DNA from: Gammaproteobacteria bacterium
GTDB taxonomy: Bacteria; Pseudomonadota; Gammaproteobacteria; Pseudomonadales; Pseudohongiellaceae
Direction: 5' to 3'
Assembly (NCBI GenBank): GCA_002706685.1
Contig: PALV01000013.1
Span: 224,864 to 288,863, forward strand
Length of the DNA: 64,000 bases
The notes below the pieces were generated by a model. It saw only the letters and a program-made list of their open reading frames with translations, searched no databases and was not told the DNA's origin. The position numbers and the translations under genes are program-made. Shown here one piece after another: positions 9,272-17,982 of the stretch (its first letter is position 1; each line of letters starts with the position of its first letter).

Positions 9272-9672
9272 TGGATAAGACGCCCGTCAGCATCCGACTG
9301 CGCAAAACCAGCAATGTGCTGGAGCTCGCGTATGCTGACGGCGCTGCTTACCAACTGCCCGCTGAATTCCTTCGCGTGCACTCCCCCTCTGCTGAAGTGA
9401 CCGGTCATGGCCCAGAACAGGCCGTCCTGCAATGGGGAAAACGCCATGTACGCCTGACCGGCGTTCGCGGCGTCGGCCACTATGCCACACAGCTCAGTTT
9501 TGATGATGGACACGACAGTGGCATCTTTACCTGGGATTATCTATTCGACCTCTGCTCCCGTCAGGAACAGTTGTGGCAGGACTATCTTGAACGCCTGAGA
9601 CGGGCGGGTCGATTGCGTGATGATGCACAAGTGATTACCATTACAGATCCGACCAGGACCAATCACTCATGA
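9271..9672 (+). CDS. DUF971 (GBBH-like N-terminal domain) protein
   Basis: A 133-residue protein that is nearly all DUF971: [52 protein letters not shown] and TWDYLFDLC. The domain resembles the N-terminal part of gamma-butyrobetaine hydroxylase, but the stand-alone form has no enzyme activity assigned. DUF971 proteins are also linked to iron-sulfur protein maturation in other contexts. It overlaps hslU by one base and ubiE by four (ATGA), so it is translated with them, an order conserved in Pseudomonas relatives. No cysteine cluster is seen. Confidence 0.85.
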   Translation: MDKTPVSIRLRKTSNVLELAYADGAAYQLPAEFLRVHSPSAEVTGHGPEQAVLQWGKRHVRLTGVRGVGHYATQLSFDDGHDSGIFTWDYLFDLCSRQEQLWQDYLERLRRAGRLRDDAQVITITDPTRTNHS

Positions 9673-10451
9673 GCAACCACCAACATAACGATTCCCACAG
9701 CACACATGCGGATAGCGAAGCGGGTACCCACTTCGGCTACCAGACTGTAAGTCCCGCGGAAAAAACCCGGCGTGTGGGCCAGGTATTTCACTCAGTCGCC
9801 AATCGCTATGATGTGATGAATGACCTGATATCCATGGGCACGCACCGTGTCATCAAGCAGTTTACGGTACAGCTCAGCGGCGTGCGGACAGGCCAGCGAG
9901 TGCTCGACCTGGCCGGTGGTACGGGGGATTTTTCCATGAAATTTTCCCCGCTGGTAGGCCCCAGCGGCCAGGTGGTACTGGCTGACATCAATGATTCCAT
10001 GCTCAAGGTGGGTCGCGATAGACTGCTGGACCGGGGGCTGACAGGCAATATCAGCATCGCGCAGGTCAATGCCGAACACCTGCCGTTTGAGGCAGAAAGT
10101 TTTGACTGCATTGTTATTGCCTATGGTTTGCGCAACGTCACTGACAAGGATGCCGCGCTGCGCTCCATGTACCAGACACTCAAACCTGGCGGCCGCGCGC
10201 TGGTGCTGGAATTCTCAAAACCGGTCAACCCCGTTCTTGGCAAGGCCTACGACGCCTGGTCAGCGCTGTGGCCGGTAGCAGGCAAAGCGGTCACTGGCGA
10301 CGCCGACAGCTACCGTTATCTGGTGGAATCGATTCGTATGCATCCGGACCAGGAAACCCTCAAGTCCATGATGCAGGAAGCCGGTTTCCGGGATTGCAAG
10401 TATCACAACCTGCTGGGCGGAATCAGCGCCATCCATATTGGTTACAAATAG
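9669..10451 (+). CDS. ubiE: UbiE, ubiquinone/menaquinone C-methyltransferase
   Basis: A 260-residue class I SAM-dependent methyltransferase that adds the C2 methyl group of the ubiquinone ring (and of demethylmenaquinone where present). The glycine loop is [11 protein letters not shown] (residues 78-88). The family signatures [24 protein letters not shown] and LEFSKPV are clear. The first 22 residues are a His-rich, low-complexity extension ([10 protein letters not shown]) that most UbiE proteins lack. It is followed by ubiJ, whose product is needed for the same pathway; the third usual partner, ubiB, is not here. Confidence 0.95.
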   Translation: MSNHQHNDSHSTHADSEAGTHFGYQTVSPAEKTRRVGQVFHSVANRYDVMNDLISMGTHRVIKQFTVQLSGVRTGQRVLDLAGGTGDFSMKFSPLVGPSGQVVLADINDSMLKVGRDRLLDRGLTGNISIAQVNAEHLPFEAESFDCIVIAYGLRNVTDKDAALRSMYQTLKPGGRALVLEFSKPVNPVLGKAYDAWSALWPVAGKAVTGDADSYRYLVESIRMHPDQETLKSMMQEAGFRDCKYHNLLGGISAIHIGYK

Positions 10452-10461
10452 GCAGCCTGCC

Positions 10462-11070
10462 ATGAGCGCACTGTTGAAGTTTGCGATGCTGCAGCCTATT
10501 GAGGCGGGAATGAACCTGTTCCTCAAGCGAGACCCCCATATCATCGCCTCACTGCACAGGGTTGCGCCCGACAAGCTGATTCTGCTGGAGTGCACCAGCT
10601 CCCCACGTCTGTCACTCGCACTGCAAATAAGCGCCGATCGCATTCACCTGCTGGTCGAACCCGAAGAGCCAATTGATGCCACTATTCGTGGCACCCGTGC
10701 CGCATTGCTGGGCCTGCTGCAAAGCGATGACCCGGCTGCTGCACTGTACCATCCGGAACTGCAGCTCAGTGGTGATGTGCATCTGATTCAGGCGTTGCAC
10801 CGCGCGGTGACGCGACTTGAGCTGCAGTGGCAGGACCTGTTCGACAATCCGGCATTCCACCTGGCTGCCTCCGCACTCACAAAAGCCCGCCAACAGACAG
10901 AGATGACGATGTCGTCACTGCGGCAGGACACCACTGACTTCCTGCAACAGGAGGCCGCGCTGCTGCCCAGCCGCCATGAAGTTGCCGGTTTTCAGTCCAG
11001 AGTTGACGAACTGCGCCTGCGCATTGACCGTCTGGAGGCCCGTACCCGGCTTTTCCTGGAAAAACAGTAG
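10462..11070 (+). CDS. ubiJ: UbiJ, ubiquinone biosynthesis accessory factor
   Basis: A 202-residue protein with an N-terminal SCP2-like lipid-binding domain and a C-terminal coiled coil (about residues 150-200, with RVDELRLRIDRLEARTRLFLE). UbiJ, with UbiK, organises the Ubi enzyme complex around hydrophobic intermediates. The ATG at 10462 lies 10 bases past the ubiE stop; a TTG at 10438 would overlap ubiE and is less likely. The placement right after ubiE matches E. coli and Pseudomonas. Sequence conservation in this family is weak, so the call leans on position and architecture. Confidence 0.85.
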   Translation: MSALLKFAMLQPIEAGMNLFLKRDPHIIASLHRVAPDKLILLECTSSPRLSLALQISADRIHLLVEPEEPIDATIRGTRAALLGLLQSDDPAAALYHPELQLSGDVHLIQALHRAVTRLELQWQDLFDNPAFHLAASALTKARQQTEMTMSSLRQDTTDFLQQEAALLPSRHEVAGFQSRVDELRLRIDRLEARTRLFLEKQ

Positions 11071-11124
11071 GTCCATCTGGAAAATCGTGACATCAAACCC
11101 ACTGTGACATATTGACGCAGTGAC

Positions 11125-11152
11125 TTGTTTGCGCGCCCGTAGATGCGATAAT
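11125..11152 (+). promoter_or_regulatory. Promoter of the bufferin operon
   Basis: TTGTTT (11125-11130) and GATAAT (11147-11152) are 16 bases apart, a fair sigma-70 match. Three GTGAC boxes at 11087, 11104 and 11120 lie 16-17 bases apart just upstream and overlapping the -35 region, and could bind a regulator. A start near 11159 leaves a leader of about 138 bases, including the stem CGGACTG (11240-11246)/CAGTCCG (11261-11267), before an AGGAG ribosome-binding site. Confidence 0.4.
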
Positions 11153-11296
11153 CCGGGAAACGTTGCCATTCGTAACAATATTAAGGCGCCATTAAGTTGC
11201 TCTATGCGCATAATGGTTGCCACACAACGATATGGTTGTCGGACTGTTGCGGTGTCCACGCAGTCCGGAATTATAGAAATGTTCAGGAGAGTCAGT

Positions 11297-11764
11297 ATGA
11301 ATGCAGCAAACAAGTCAGAAGGTTGGAAACTCGCCAGTGCGGCGGCCGCGTTGCTGATGTCCGGCACCGCCGCGGCTTCAGCCTTCGATTCGCTGGATAA
11401 CAACCCGGACCAGCCGGTCAAGGTCAGCGTGTGTCAGGACGTTCCGGACACTGCCTTTGCCGCCGTCAGCACCGGCAATGAAAACTTTTCCTCAGTCATG
11501 TGTCAGGTCATGGGCGGCACGCAGGCCAAAGCACTGACAGCTGCCGCGGGAACTGACCTGGCATCGGACGCCGTACAGGTGACTTACTGCAACGACGTTT
11601 TCACCTGCGCAGGTCTCAGTGCATGTAAGGGTAATGCCAACGCCAATTGTGCGGGTCAGAACACCTGTCACGGCATCGGCTTTGTTGGCGTATACAGCGA
11701 TAGTAAAGACATCTCCGACTCACTGTGCGAGAAGCTTGGCGGCACGGTGCTGTCGTCACTGTAA
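11297..11764 (+). CDS. Bufferin-type RiPP precursor (BufA2-like), secreted Cys-rich peptide
   Basis: A 155-residue precursor. Residues 1-29 are a Sec signal peptide (cleavage predicted after ASA at 29). The mature part has eight cysteines: 46, 69, 98, 104, 110, 118, 124 and 144. Residues 104-129 (CAGLSACKGNANAN, CAGQNTCHGIGFV) look like the CxG/CKG core of BufA2-type bufferins, exported copper-binding peptides whose cysteines are modified by a DUF692 enzyme. The mature part appears duplicated: VKVSVCQDV (41-49) and SSVMCQVMGGT (65-75) mirror VQVTYCNDV (93-101) and SDSLCEKLGGT (140-150), but the first copy has lost the CxG core. The next genes are the modification enzyme and its partner, 14 bases away. 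Family membership is by motif and context; copper as ligand is inferred. Confidence 0.75.
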   Translation: MNAANKSEGWKLASAAAALLMSGTAAASAFDSLDNNPDQPVKVSVCQDVPDTAFAAVSTGNENFSSVMCQVMGGTQAKALTAAAGTDLASDAVQVTYCNDVFTCAGLSACKGNANANCAGQNTCHGIGFVGVYSDSKDISDSLCEKLGGTVLSSL

Positions 11765-11778
11765 AGCCACCCCCTGCC

Positions 11779-12594
11779 ATGCTTGGCTTCGGATTGGGAC
11801 TGCGCAGTCAGCACTACAATGACGTGCTGACTGGGCGCCCAGACGTCGACTGGTTTGAACTGATAACCGAAAACTACCTGGCCCCCGGCGGGCGTCCACG
11901 GGCAATTTTACGCCAGGTTCGCGAACACTACCCTGTAGTTTTACATGGCCTGTCATTCAACATTGGCACAGCCGAAGCGCCCGACTTCGACTACCTGAAG
12001 CAACTCAAGACGCTGGTTAACGAAGTACAACCGGCCTGGGTATCTGACCATCTCTGCTGGACAGGGCTGCATGGCAGAACCTCACATGACCTGCTACCCA
12101 TCGCCTACAATCAGGAGACGCTGGATCAGGTTGCCAGCAAGGTCAGCCAGATTCAGGACTACCTCGGCCATCACATCGTGCTGGAAAACCCGTCAGTCTA
12201 TATTCAGTTCCGGTCTGCCAGTATGAGCGAGGCCGAGTTCATCAACACCCTGGTGGAGAGAACCGACTGTCGGATACTGCTGGATGTAAACAATCTCTAT
12301 GTCAGTTGTTTCAACCTGGGACTTGATCCCTATCAGTCGCTGCAGGCGCTCAGGCCAGACTGTGTTGCCCAGTTCCATCTGGCCGGGCACACGAATAACA
12401 TCAGCCATATAATCGACACCCACGACCAGGCCGTCAGCGACCCTGTGTGGGAACTGTATGCCGCCGCCTGCAAACGGTTCGGTGCCACAGCAACCCTGCT
12501 GGAACGGGACGACAATATACCTCCGCTGCAGGAGCTGATTGCTGAGCTGGCACAGGCCAGAGCGATTCAGCAGCAGGCGCTGGACACTCAATGA
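11779..12594 (+). CDS. bufB: DUF692 multinuclear iron oxygenase (BufB/MbnB family)
   Basis: A 271-residue TIM-barrel protein of the DUF692 family, whose members MbnB, TglH, HvfB and BufB use a di- or tri-iron centre and oxygen to rearrange cysteines in peptides. Candidate metal ligands sit in the expected blocks: H56 (VVLHGLSFNIG), D90-H91 (WVSDHLCW), E136-N137 (VLENPSVY), D169-N171 (LLDVNNLYVS), H200 and H204 (QFHLAGH), D213 and H215 (IDTHD), and E242 (LLERDDN). It follows the Cys-rich precursor and precedes the DUF2063 partner, so it most likely converts precursor cysteines into heterocycles. The start at 11779 is chosen because the conserved GFGLGLR block begins there. Confidence 0.9.
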   Translation: MLGFGLGLRSQHYNDVLTGRPDVDWFELITENYLAPGGRPRAILRQVREHYPVVLHGLSFNIGTAEAPDFDYLKQLKTLVNEVQPAWVSDHLCWTGLHGRTSHDLLPIAYNQETLDQVASKVSQIQDYLGHHIVLENPSVYIQFRSASMSEAEFINTLVERTDCRILLDVNNLYVSCFNLGLDPYQSLQALRPDCVAQFHLAGHTNNISHIIDTHDQAVSDPVWELYAAACKRFGATATLLERDDNIPPLQELIAELAQARAIQQQALDTQ

Positions 12595-12628
12595 CATTCG
12601 CATCATCGCGCCCGTGGAGAGCAGACTG

Positions 12629-13447
12629 ATGACCTGGTCAGAGGAACAGCAAGCTTTCTGGAACTGGATAACCCGGCCGCAGGACCTGCGCGAAAGCGCC
12701 GATGATATCCAGCAGCTTTTCAAACCACACCGGGAAATCAGCCAGGTCGAAGCGCTGGCGATCTACAACAACGCCTACCACCAGCGACTGATACAAATTT
12801 CCTCCGAGCTTTTTCCAGTGACCTATCACACCCTGGGTCAGGATGTGTATACCCGACTCTGGATCGAGTACCTGGCAAGCTCACCCCCGCGCCCCGGGCC
12901 TATGGGCCTGCTGGGCGAAAACCTGCTGGCTTTCGTTCGGCAACACGAGCAGTTCGGAAAGCTGCCAGCCCTGATCAGCATCATCGAGTTGGAAAGCCTG
13001 CTGATCGAGCTGTTCGATCGCGCTGACGAACCTGCCTACACCCAGGCGCAGCTTCAGTCTCTGCCGCCTGATCAGTGGCCGGAAACTCGCTGGCAGCCTA
13101 AACAGGACTGGGCGATCATGAGCAGTGCATTTGACCTGGAACAGTACTGGAGTCAGATGCAGCAATACATGAACTCTGCAGACCCAGTGCCAGGAGAAAC
13201 CAGCTTCTCTGCAATGAGGTTTACGGATACGGATTGTGCATGGTATCTGGTGCGCAGATCAGATTATCGGATGCAGTTCCACCGTATCAGCGAACTGATG
13301 GCAGGTTTTCTGCAGAGACTGCAACAGGGGGTTAATTTCGCGGAACTTTGCGACTATCTGAACAGTCAGCGTCCTGACGAGGACATTCCCACACTCAGCC
13401 TGCAGCTGCTGCTCAAGACAATTGAGCTGCAGCTGCTGCATCGGTAG
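12629..13447 (+). CDS. bufC: DUF2063 RiPP-recognition partner protein (BufC/HvfC family)
   Basis: A 272-residue protein with the DUF2063 N-terminal helical domain (QQLFKPHREISQVEALAIY, YNNAYHQRLIQISSELFPV, VYTRLWIEYLASSPP) and a second, variable half. In DUF692 systems this partner binds the precursor and presents it to the enzyme. The ATG at 12629 has GGAG at 12615-12618; longer frames into bufB lack conservation. It ends seven bases from the convergent osmC-like gene, closing a three-gene operon. A fourth gene, the DoxX-like bufD found in some clusters, is absent here. Confidence 0.85.
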   Translation: MTWSEEQQAFWNWITRPQDLRESADDIQQLFKPHREISQVEALAIYNNAYHQRLIQISSELFPVTYHTLGQDVYTRLWIEYLASSPPRPGPMGLLGENLLAFVRQHEQFGKLPALISIIELESLLIELFDRADEPAYTQAQLQSLPPDQWPETRWQPKQDWAIMSSAFDLEQYWSQMQQYMNSADPVPGETSFSAMRFTDTDCAWYLVRRSDYRMQFHRISELMAGFLQRLQQGVNFAELCDYLNSQRPDEDIPTLSLQLLLKTIELQLLHR

Positions 13448-13453
13448 AGAGGC

Positions 13454-13876
13454 TCAGGCTTCGACGATCTCGAAGGTATGCGTCATCTTTACGCCAGCGC
13501 CAGCCAGCATGATGGAAGCCGAACAGTATTTTTCAGCCGACAGCGACACTGCCCGCTCAACCTGTTTCTCACTCAGCTCTTTGCCGGTCACGATAAAGTG
13601 CATGTGAATGCTTTCGAACACAGCCGGCACAGCGTCTGCGCGCGTGGCCTGCATGTCGACCTGACAATCAGTCACCTGCTGCCGGGACTTGCGAAGAATA
13701 TTGACCACGTCAAATGAAGAACATCCACCGGTGCCGATCAGCAGCATCTCCATCGGTCGTACGCCCAGATTCCGGCCACCGCTGTCCTCCGGGCCATCCA
13801 TGACCACCGTATGGCCACTGCCGGATTCGCCCAAAAACATCGCGTTGTTAACCCAACGAACTGTTGCTTTCATCAC
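13454..13876 (-). CDS. OsmC/Ohr family protein (YhfA-like)
   Basis: A 140-residue OsmC-fold protein. The two conserved cysteines are C52 (GTGGCSSFDVV) and C118 (AEKYCSASIML). In Ohr and OsmC this pair reduces organic hydroperoxides; the YhfA branch has the same cysteines but a less certain role. The GHTVVMDGPEDSGGRNLG start fits the YhfA branch better than Ohr. It is divergent from the vfr-like gene, the order seen in Pseudomonas next to vfr and trpC. Confidence 0.85.
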   Translation of the reverse strand: MMKATVRWVNNAMFLGESGSGHTVVMDGPEDSGGRNLGVRPMEMLLIGTGGCSSFDVVNILRKSRQQVTDCQVDMQATRADAVPAVFESIHMHFIVTGKELSEKQVERAVSLSAEKYCSASIMLAGAGVKMTHTFEIVEA

Positions 13877-14016
13877 TTGCTCCTGTACTCCTGTCAGCGG
13901 GTGCGAAAGATTACCACAGCCTGTGCGTCAGAGTTAGCCGTGAGCTCATGGCTTGCGTTACAATCAAGTGATATCCGGACAAGGGAATTCCGACCAACAA
14001 CCAGGAGAGCACCGAT

Positions 14017-14652
14017 ATGGCGCTGATGGCCATCACTCCCCACATTGATGATCTGCACAACTTTCTGGCCTTCTGCCAGATTCGCAAGTATGAGCGGGGT
14101 CAGACTGTCATCTACGCGGGTGATGAACCGACCACGCTCTACTACATCATGAAGGGCACAGTGTCCGTGTACCTGGAAGAAGAGGAAGGCAAGGAGGTCA
14201 TTATCGCCTATCTGAATCCAGGGGACTTCTTTGGCGAGATGGGCCTGTTTGATTCCCTGCAGTCACGCAGCGCATTCTGCCGCGCCCGCACCGGCTGCGA
14301 AATCGCAGAAATAGAGTACGCCAGGTTCAACAGCTATGTGCGGGCTCACCCCGAAATTCTCTTCACCATCGGCAAGCAGATGGCCAATCGCCTGAGACAT
14401 ACGACAAGAAAACTGGGTGATCTGGCTTTTTATGATGTGACGGGCCGCATCGCACGCACGCTGATTGAGCTCAGCAAAGAACCGGCGGCAATGACCCACC
14501 CCAATGGCATGCAGATCAAAATTACCCGTCAGGAGCTGGGCAGCCTGGTTAATTGTTCGCGGGAAATGGCCGGACGTGTTTTAAAGACACTCGAAGAGCA
14601 GCAGTTGATTTCGGTTCACGGACAAACCATTGTGGTTTTTGGAACCCGCTGA
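14017..14652 (+). CDS. vfr: cAMP-responsive regulator of the Crp/Vfr type
   Basis: A 211-residue Crp-family regulator. The cyclic-nucleotide pocket reads PGDFFGEMGLF with G73-E74, followed by R84-S85 in SRSAFCRARTGCE, the residues that hold the cAMP phosphate in E. coli CRP. The C-helix is followed by an HTH (ITRQELGSLVNCSREMAGRV) in which the recognition helix keeps the CSRE-R pattern of CRP, so it should read TGTGA-N6-TCACA type sites. A strong AGGAG (14003-14007) precedes the ATG. Neighbouring osmC and trpC genes match the Pseudomonas vfr locus. In relatives Vfr controls virulence, type IV pili and carbon use. Confidence 0.9.
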   Translation: MALMAITPHIDDLHNFLAFCQIRKYERGQTVIYAGDEPTTLYYIMKGTVSVYLEEEEGKEVIIAYLNPGDFFGEMGLFDSLQSRSAFCRARTGCEIAEIEYARFNSYVRAHPEILFTIGKQMANRLRHTTRKLGDLAFYDVTGRIARTLIELSKEPAAMTHPNGMQIKITRQELGSLVNCSREMAGRVLKTLEEQQLISVHGQTIVVFGTR

Positions 14653-15360
14653 TTATTCGCCGGAAGCCAGCATCAACAGGCCGCGCCCACCATTGGCAAA
14701 CAGTTTCTCCCGTTCGGCCTTGATGTAGGCGAGCTTGTCGCGCTTTTCATCCTGCGGCAGCCCCCTCATGCCCAACAGACTCTCGGCACGCCGATAGCAT
14801 GACATGGCCCGAATGCCGTCCTCATGCTCAATTGCTTTCTGAGCCATCAGCAAACTGGAATTAACCGCCACCCGCAGGCCCAGTGTTCGCAGTTTGTCAC
14901 GGGCTGACTCAAACTGACTGGCACTGATTTTTTCGCCTTTGTACAAATCCATGAAAATCTGCAACGCCCGCTGTATGTGTCGCTGGGCAACACTCAACTC
15001 CTGCTCGGTTGCCACCGCAGCACTGCCGCCAGCTGAACCGCTGCCGCGTTTGCGGCCGGAGGTCTCCGCTTCTTTTAGCTGAGCATCCAGGTCACGCCGG
15101 GACGGATCGAGGCGTTGAATGGTTTTTATATCGTTGGTCAGGGTTTCGTAGAGCGGCTGCAGGATTTCGGGATCGGTGTCCATCTGCAGCAGGGCACGAC
15201 TGGCTTCGTATATCTGACGCCGCCGCTCATCCACCGTTGCCAGCTGGCGAAGCCGCCAGTACTGCTCGGACTGATGATGCAAGGCCCACTTGGCCAGCAG
15301 TAACCCAGCCCACAGTAGAAGCAGCAAAAAGAAGATGGTCAGCAGGTTGGGTACGAACAT
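14653..15360 (-). CDS. Conserved membrane-anchored protein of unknown function
   Basis: A 235-residue protein with one N-terminal membrane helix (residues 5-27), then a mostly helical cytoplasmic or periplasmic domain. A Gly/Ser linker near residues 103-115 (KRGSGSAGGSAA) separates two helical halves; the second half (AQRHIQRALQIFMDLYKGE and MAQKAIEHEDGIRAMSCYRRAE) has a TPR-like flavour. I recognise no named family. It ends next to the convergent vfr-like gene and lies downstream of trpC on the same strand with a 73-base gap, so it could be read from the trp operon. Confidence 0.7.
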   Translation of the reverse strand: MFVPNLLTIFFLLLLLWAGLLLAKWALHHQSEQYWRLRQLATVDERRRQIYEASRALLQMDTDPEILQPLYETLTNDIKTIQRLDPSRRDLDAQLKEAETSGRKRGSGSAGGSAAVATEQELSVAQRHIQRALQIFMDLYKGEKISASQFESARDKLRTLGLRVAVNSSLLMAQKAIEHEDGIRAMSCYRRAESLLGMRGLPQDEKRDKLAYIKAEREKLFANGGRGLLMLASGE

Positions 15361-15433
15361 TTACGGCCCGGGTCGTCATTATTGAGATCGTTCTCATAGT
15401 GACTGGTATCGGCTGTTCGCAGGGAATGTTTAG

Positions 15434-16231
15434 TCAGTCAAACAATTCGCGCAGCTTTTCACCCGGATCGTCGGCTCGCATGAATGTCTCACCAATCAGG
15501 AATCCATAAATTCCACGTGACACCATGTGTTTGACATCAGCAGCAGTGCTGATACCACTTTCGGTGACAATCAGTTTTTCTTCGGGCACCCGCTCTGCCA
15601 GGCGCAGCGTGGTATCCAGATCGGTATGAAAGGTATGCAGGTTTCGATTGTTGATACCTATCAGATCGAAACCTGCAGACAGGGCTACATCCAGCTCGGT
15701 TTCATTGTGAACTTCAACAAGCACATCAAGGGCAAAGTCTGCGGCGCACTGCGACAGCTCTTTCAGGCGCACCGGGTTCAGGGCCGCTACAATCAGCAGG
15801 ATACAATCAGCCCCGATGGCGCCAGCTTCTGCCACCTGATAGGGGTCAACGATGAAGTCCTTGCGAATAACAGGCAGGTCACAGGCCGCGCGCGCCTGCT
15901 TGAGATATTCATTGCTGCCCTGAAAAAAATGTTCGTCGGTCAGCACAGACAGGCAATTGGCGCCAGCTGCCGCATACTGGGCAGCAATACGTGCCGGGTC
16001 AAAGTCTTCGCGAATCAGGCCTTTGCTCGGAGACGCTTTTTTGATCTCGGCAATCACAGCCGTCTTCTGCTGATCCATGCGCTCTCGCAGTGCGCTTATG
16101 AAACCCCGCCTGTCGTCCATGGTGTCGCGCGCCAGCTTTTCCTGCATGGCCAGGCTGACCTGCTGGCTGTTCTGCTGAATCTCCCACTGCTTGCGGTCGA
16201 GTATTTTTTCCAGAATCGTGCTTGTGCTCAC
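15434..16231 (-). CDS. trpC: Indole-3-glycerol phosphate synthase
   Basis: A 265-residue TIM-barrel enzyme that closes the indole ring from CdRP in tryptophan synthesis. Active-site blocks are all visible: the catalytic lysine in IAEIKKASPSKGLI, the second lysine in VIRKDFIVDPYQ, LVEVHNETEL, IGINNRNL and VTESGI. It is a stand-alone TrpC without a fused TrpF. Its ATG overlaps the trpD stop by four bases, so the pair is translationally coupled. Confidence 0.97.
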   Translation of the reverse strand: MSTSTILEKILDRKQWEIQQNSQQVSLAMQEKLARDTMDDRRGFISALRERMDQQKTAVIAEIKKASPSKGLIREDFDPARIAAQYAAAGANCLSVLTDEHFFQGSNEYLKQARAACDLPVIRKDFIVDPYQVAEAGAIGADCILLIVAALNPVRLKELSQCAADFALDVLVEVHNETELDVALSAGFDLIGINNRNLHTFHTDLDTTLRLAERVPEEKLIVTESGISTAADVKHMVSRGIYGFLIGETFMRADDPGEKLRELFD

Positions 16232-17256
16232 TTGGCAAACCCTTGTGTCATTTCAGCCAGCTGCTGCAGTTTCTCTAGCGCAGCACCACTTTTCAGTATC
16301 TCTTGTGCGCGTGCCACACCTGCCGGCAGATCGTCGCAGAGGTTAGCCGCGTAGATGGCAGCTCCGGCGTTCAAAGCCACAATATCGCCTGCAGCCTCGT
16401 CCTGGTAGCTCAGTGCTTTTTTCACCAGCTCCAGGCTCTGCTGTGGAGACTCCACCTGCAGGGCACGATAGTCACTGCGCTGCTGCATGCCGAAGTCCGC
16501 TGGCGACACGGTATACCGTGTGATATGTCCATCTCGCAATTCACCGATCTGCGTACTCGCGGACAGGCTGATTTCATCCAGTCCGTCGTCAGCGGCCAGC
16601 ACCAGCACATGCCGGCTGCCAAGTTCCTGAAGGACATCCAGTATCGGCTCGATCCATTCCGCAGCAAATACTCCCATCACCTGATTCGGAGCACCCGCTG
16701 GATTCGTCAATGGTCCCAGCATATTAAAGATGGTACGCACACCGATTTCACGGCGCGGGCCAATTACATGCTTCATGGCGCTGTGGTGTCCGGGCGCAAA
16801 CATGAAACCGACTCCCAGGGTCTGAATACATTGCGCTACCTGTTCCGGACTGATACCAAGGTTGACGCCAGCCGCCTCCAGCAGATCAGCGCTGCCGCTT
16901 TTGCTGGTGGCTCCACGGTTGCCATGCTTGGCCACCCGGGCGCCTGCGCAGGCTGCCACCATGGCCGCCGATGTAGAAATATTGAAGGTGTCTGTGCCCG
17001 TACCACCGGTACCGCAGGTATCCACCAGATGTGCGTCCGGTGGCACTGCAACAGGCGTTGCCAGCTCCCGCATGACGCGTGCCGCACCCAGCAACTCAGC
17101 TGTTTTTATGCCCTTGATCTGCAGGGCGACGAGGAAGGCAGCGATCTGGGCATCAGTGCACTGACCGGTCATCATCTCGCGAATCAGCCCTGCTGTCTGG
17201 CCTGCATCCAGATCCTGCCCTGCTGACAGGTGCCGTATCGCCTGTTTGATATCCAT
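16228..17256 (-). CDS. trpD: Anthranilate phosphoribosyltransferase
   Basis: A 342-residue enzyme that joins anthranilate and PRPP. The PRPP loop DTCGTGGTGTDTFNIS (near residues 80-95), KHGNRGATSKSG and the IGPRREIG block are intact. The N-terminal helical domain (LSAGQDLDAGQTAGLIREM) is standard. The length is that of the family. It sits between trpG (7-base gap) and trpC (4-base overlap). Confidence 0.97.
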   Translation of the reverse strand: MDIKQAIRHLSAGQDLDAGQTAGLIREMMTGQCTDAQIAAFLVALQIKGIKTAELLGAARVMRELATPVAVPPDAHLVDTCGTGGTGTDTFNISTSAAMVAACAGARVAKHGNRGATSKSGSADLLEAAGVNLGISPEQVAQCIQTLGVGFMFAPGHHSAMKHVIGPRREIGVRTIFNMLGPLTNPAGAPNQVMGVFAAEWIEPILDVLQELGSRHVLVLAADDGLDEISLSASTQIGELRDGHITRYTVSPADFGMQQRSDYRALQVESPQQSLELVKKALSYQDEAAGDIVALNAGAAIYAANLCDDLPAGVARAQEILKSGAALEKLQQLAEMTQGFAK

Positions 17257-17263
17257 GTGGCTG

Positions 17264-17845
17264 TTATCCTCTTTCCAGAAAGTTCTGCAGCAACTGGTGA
17301 CCGTGTTCGCTCAGGATGGATTCCGGGTGAAATTGCACGCCTTCCACGTCCAGCGTTTTATGACGCACACCCATAATCTCGTCGACACTGCCATCAGGCA
17401 GCTGCGTCCATGCTGTCACTTCGAGGCAGTCCGGCAGGGTTTTACTGTCAATTACCAGTGAATGATAGCGGGTCGCTGTAAAAGGACTGGGCAGCCCGCT
17501 GAATACGCCGACATTCTGGTGGTAGACCGGAGACAGCTTGCCGTGCATCACCTGACGGGCACGGATGACGTCACCGCCGTAGGCCTGCCCGATAGCCTGA
17601 TGACCCAGGCAAACGCCGAGCAATGGAATTTTTCCAGCAAAGCTCTTGATGACATCAATCGAGATACCCGCCTCAGAGGGGGTGCAGGGGCCTGGTGAAA
17701 TGACGATTTTCTGCGGCGCCAGCTTTTCGATATCAGCCAGCGATATGGCGTCGTTGCGATACACCTGGACATCCGCTCCCAGTTCACCCAGGTACTGCAC
17801 AATGTTCCAGGTGAAGGAATCGTAATTGTCGATCATCAATATCAT
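17264..17845 (-). CDS. trpG: Anthranilate synthase glutamine amidotransferase subunit
   Basis: A 193-residue class I glutamine amidotransferase. The catalytic triad is visible: Cys in [10 protein letters not shown] and His-Glu in [11 protein letters not shown]. It begins [19 protein letters not shown]. It supplies ammonia to TrpE and may also serve para-aminobenzoate synthesis, since the TrpG and PabA forms are hard to separate by sequence. It leads the trpGDC group; trpE lies about 10 kb away beside rpe. No Trp-codon leader peptide was found upstream, so classical attenuation is unlikely. Confidence 0.95.
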   Translation of the reverse strand: MILMIDNYDSFTWNIVQYLGELGADVQVYRNDAISLADIEKLAPQKIVISPGPCTPSEAGISIDVIKSFAGKIPLLGVCLGHQAIGQAYGGDVIRARQVMHGKLSPVYHQNVGVFSGLPSPFTATRYHSLVIDSKTLPDCLEVTAWTQLPDGSVDEIMGVRHKTLDVEGVQFHPESILSEHGHQLLQNFLERG

Positions 17846-17982
17846 GCGCGGCAGCCCTCAGTGTTCCAGCCGGCTATTTTCGCTGAAATCGGGCAGAACA
17901 TAAACCATTGAAACACAATTGCCGCTGCCTGCACGGATGGGCACTGCCATGTCGCAAGTTCATCAGACGTCACAAGGCAGAC

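Noticed and set aside
17846..17982. A tryptophan attenuator leader before trpG
   Set aside because: A short frame can be read on the minus strand, but it has no Trp codons and no clear competing hairpins.
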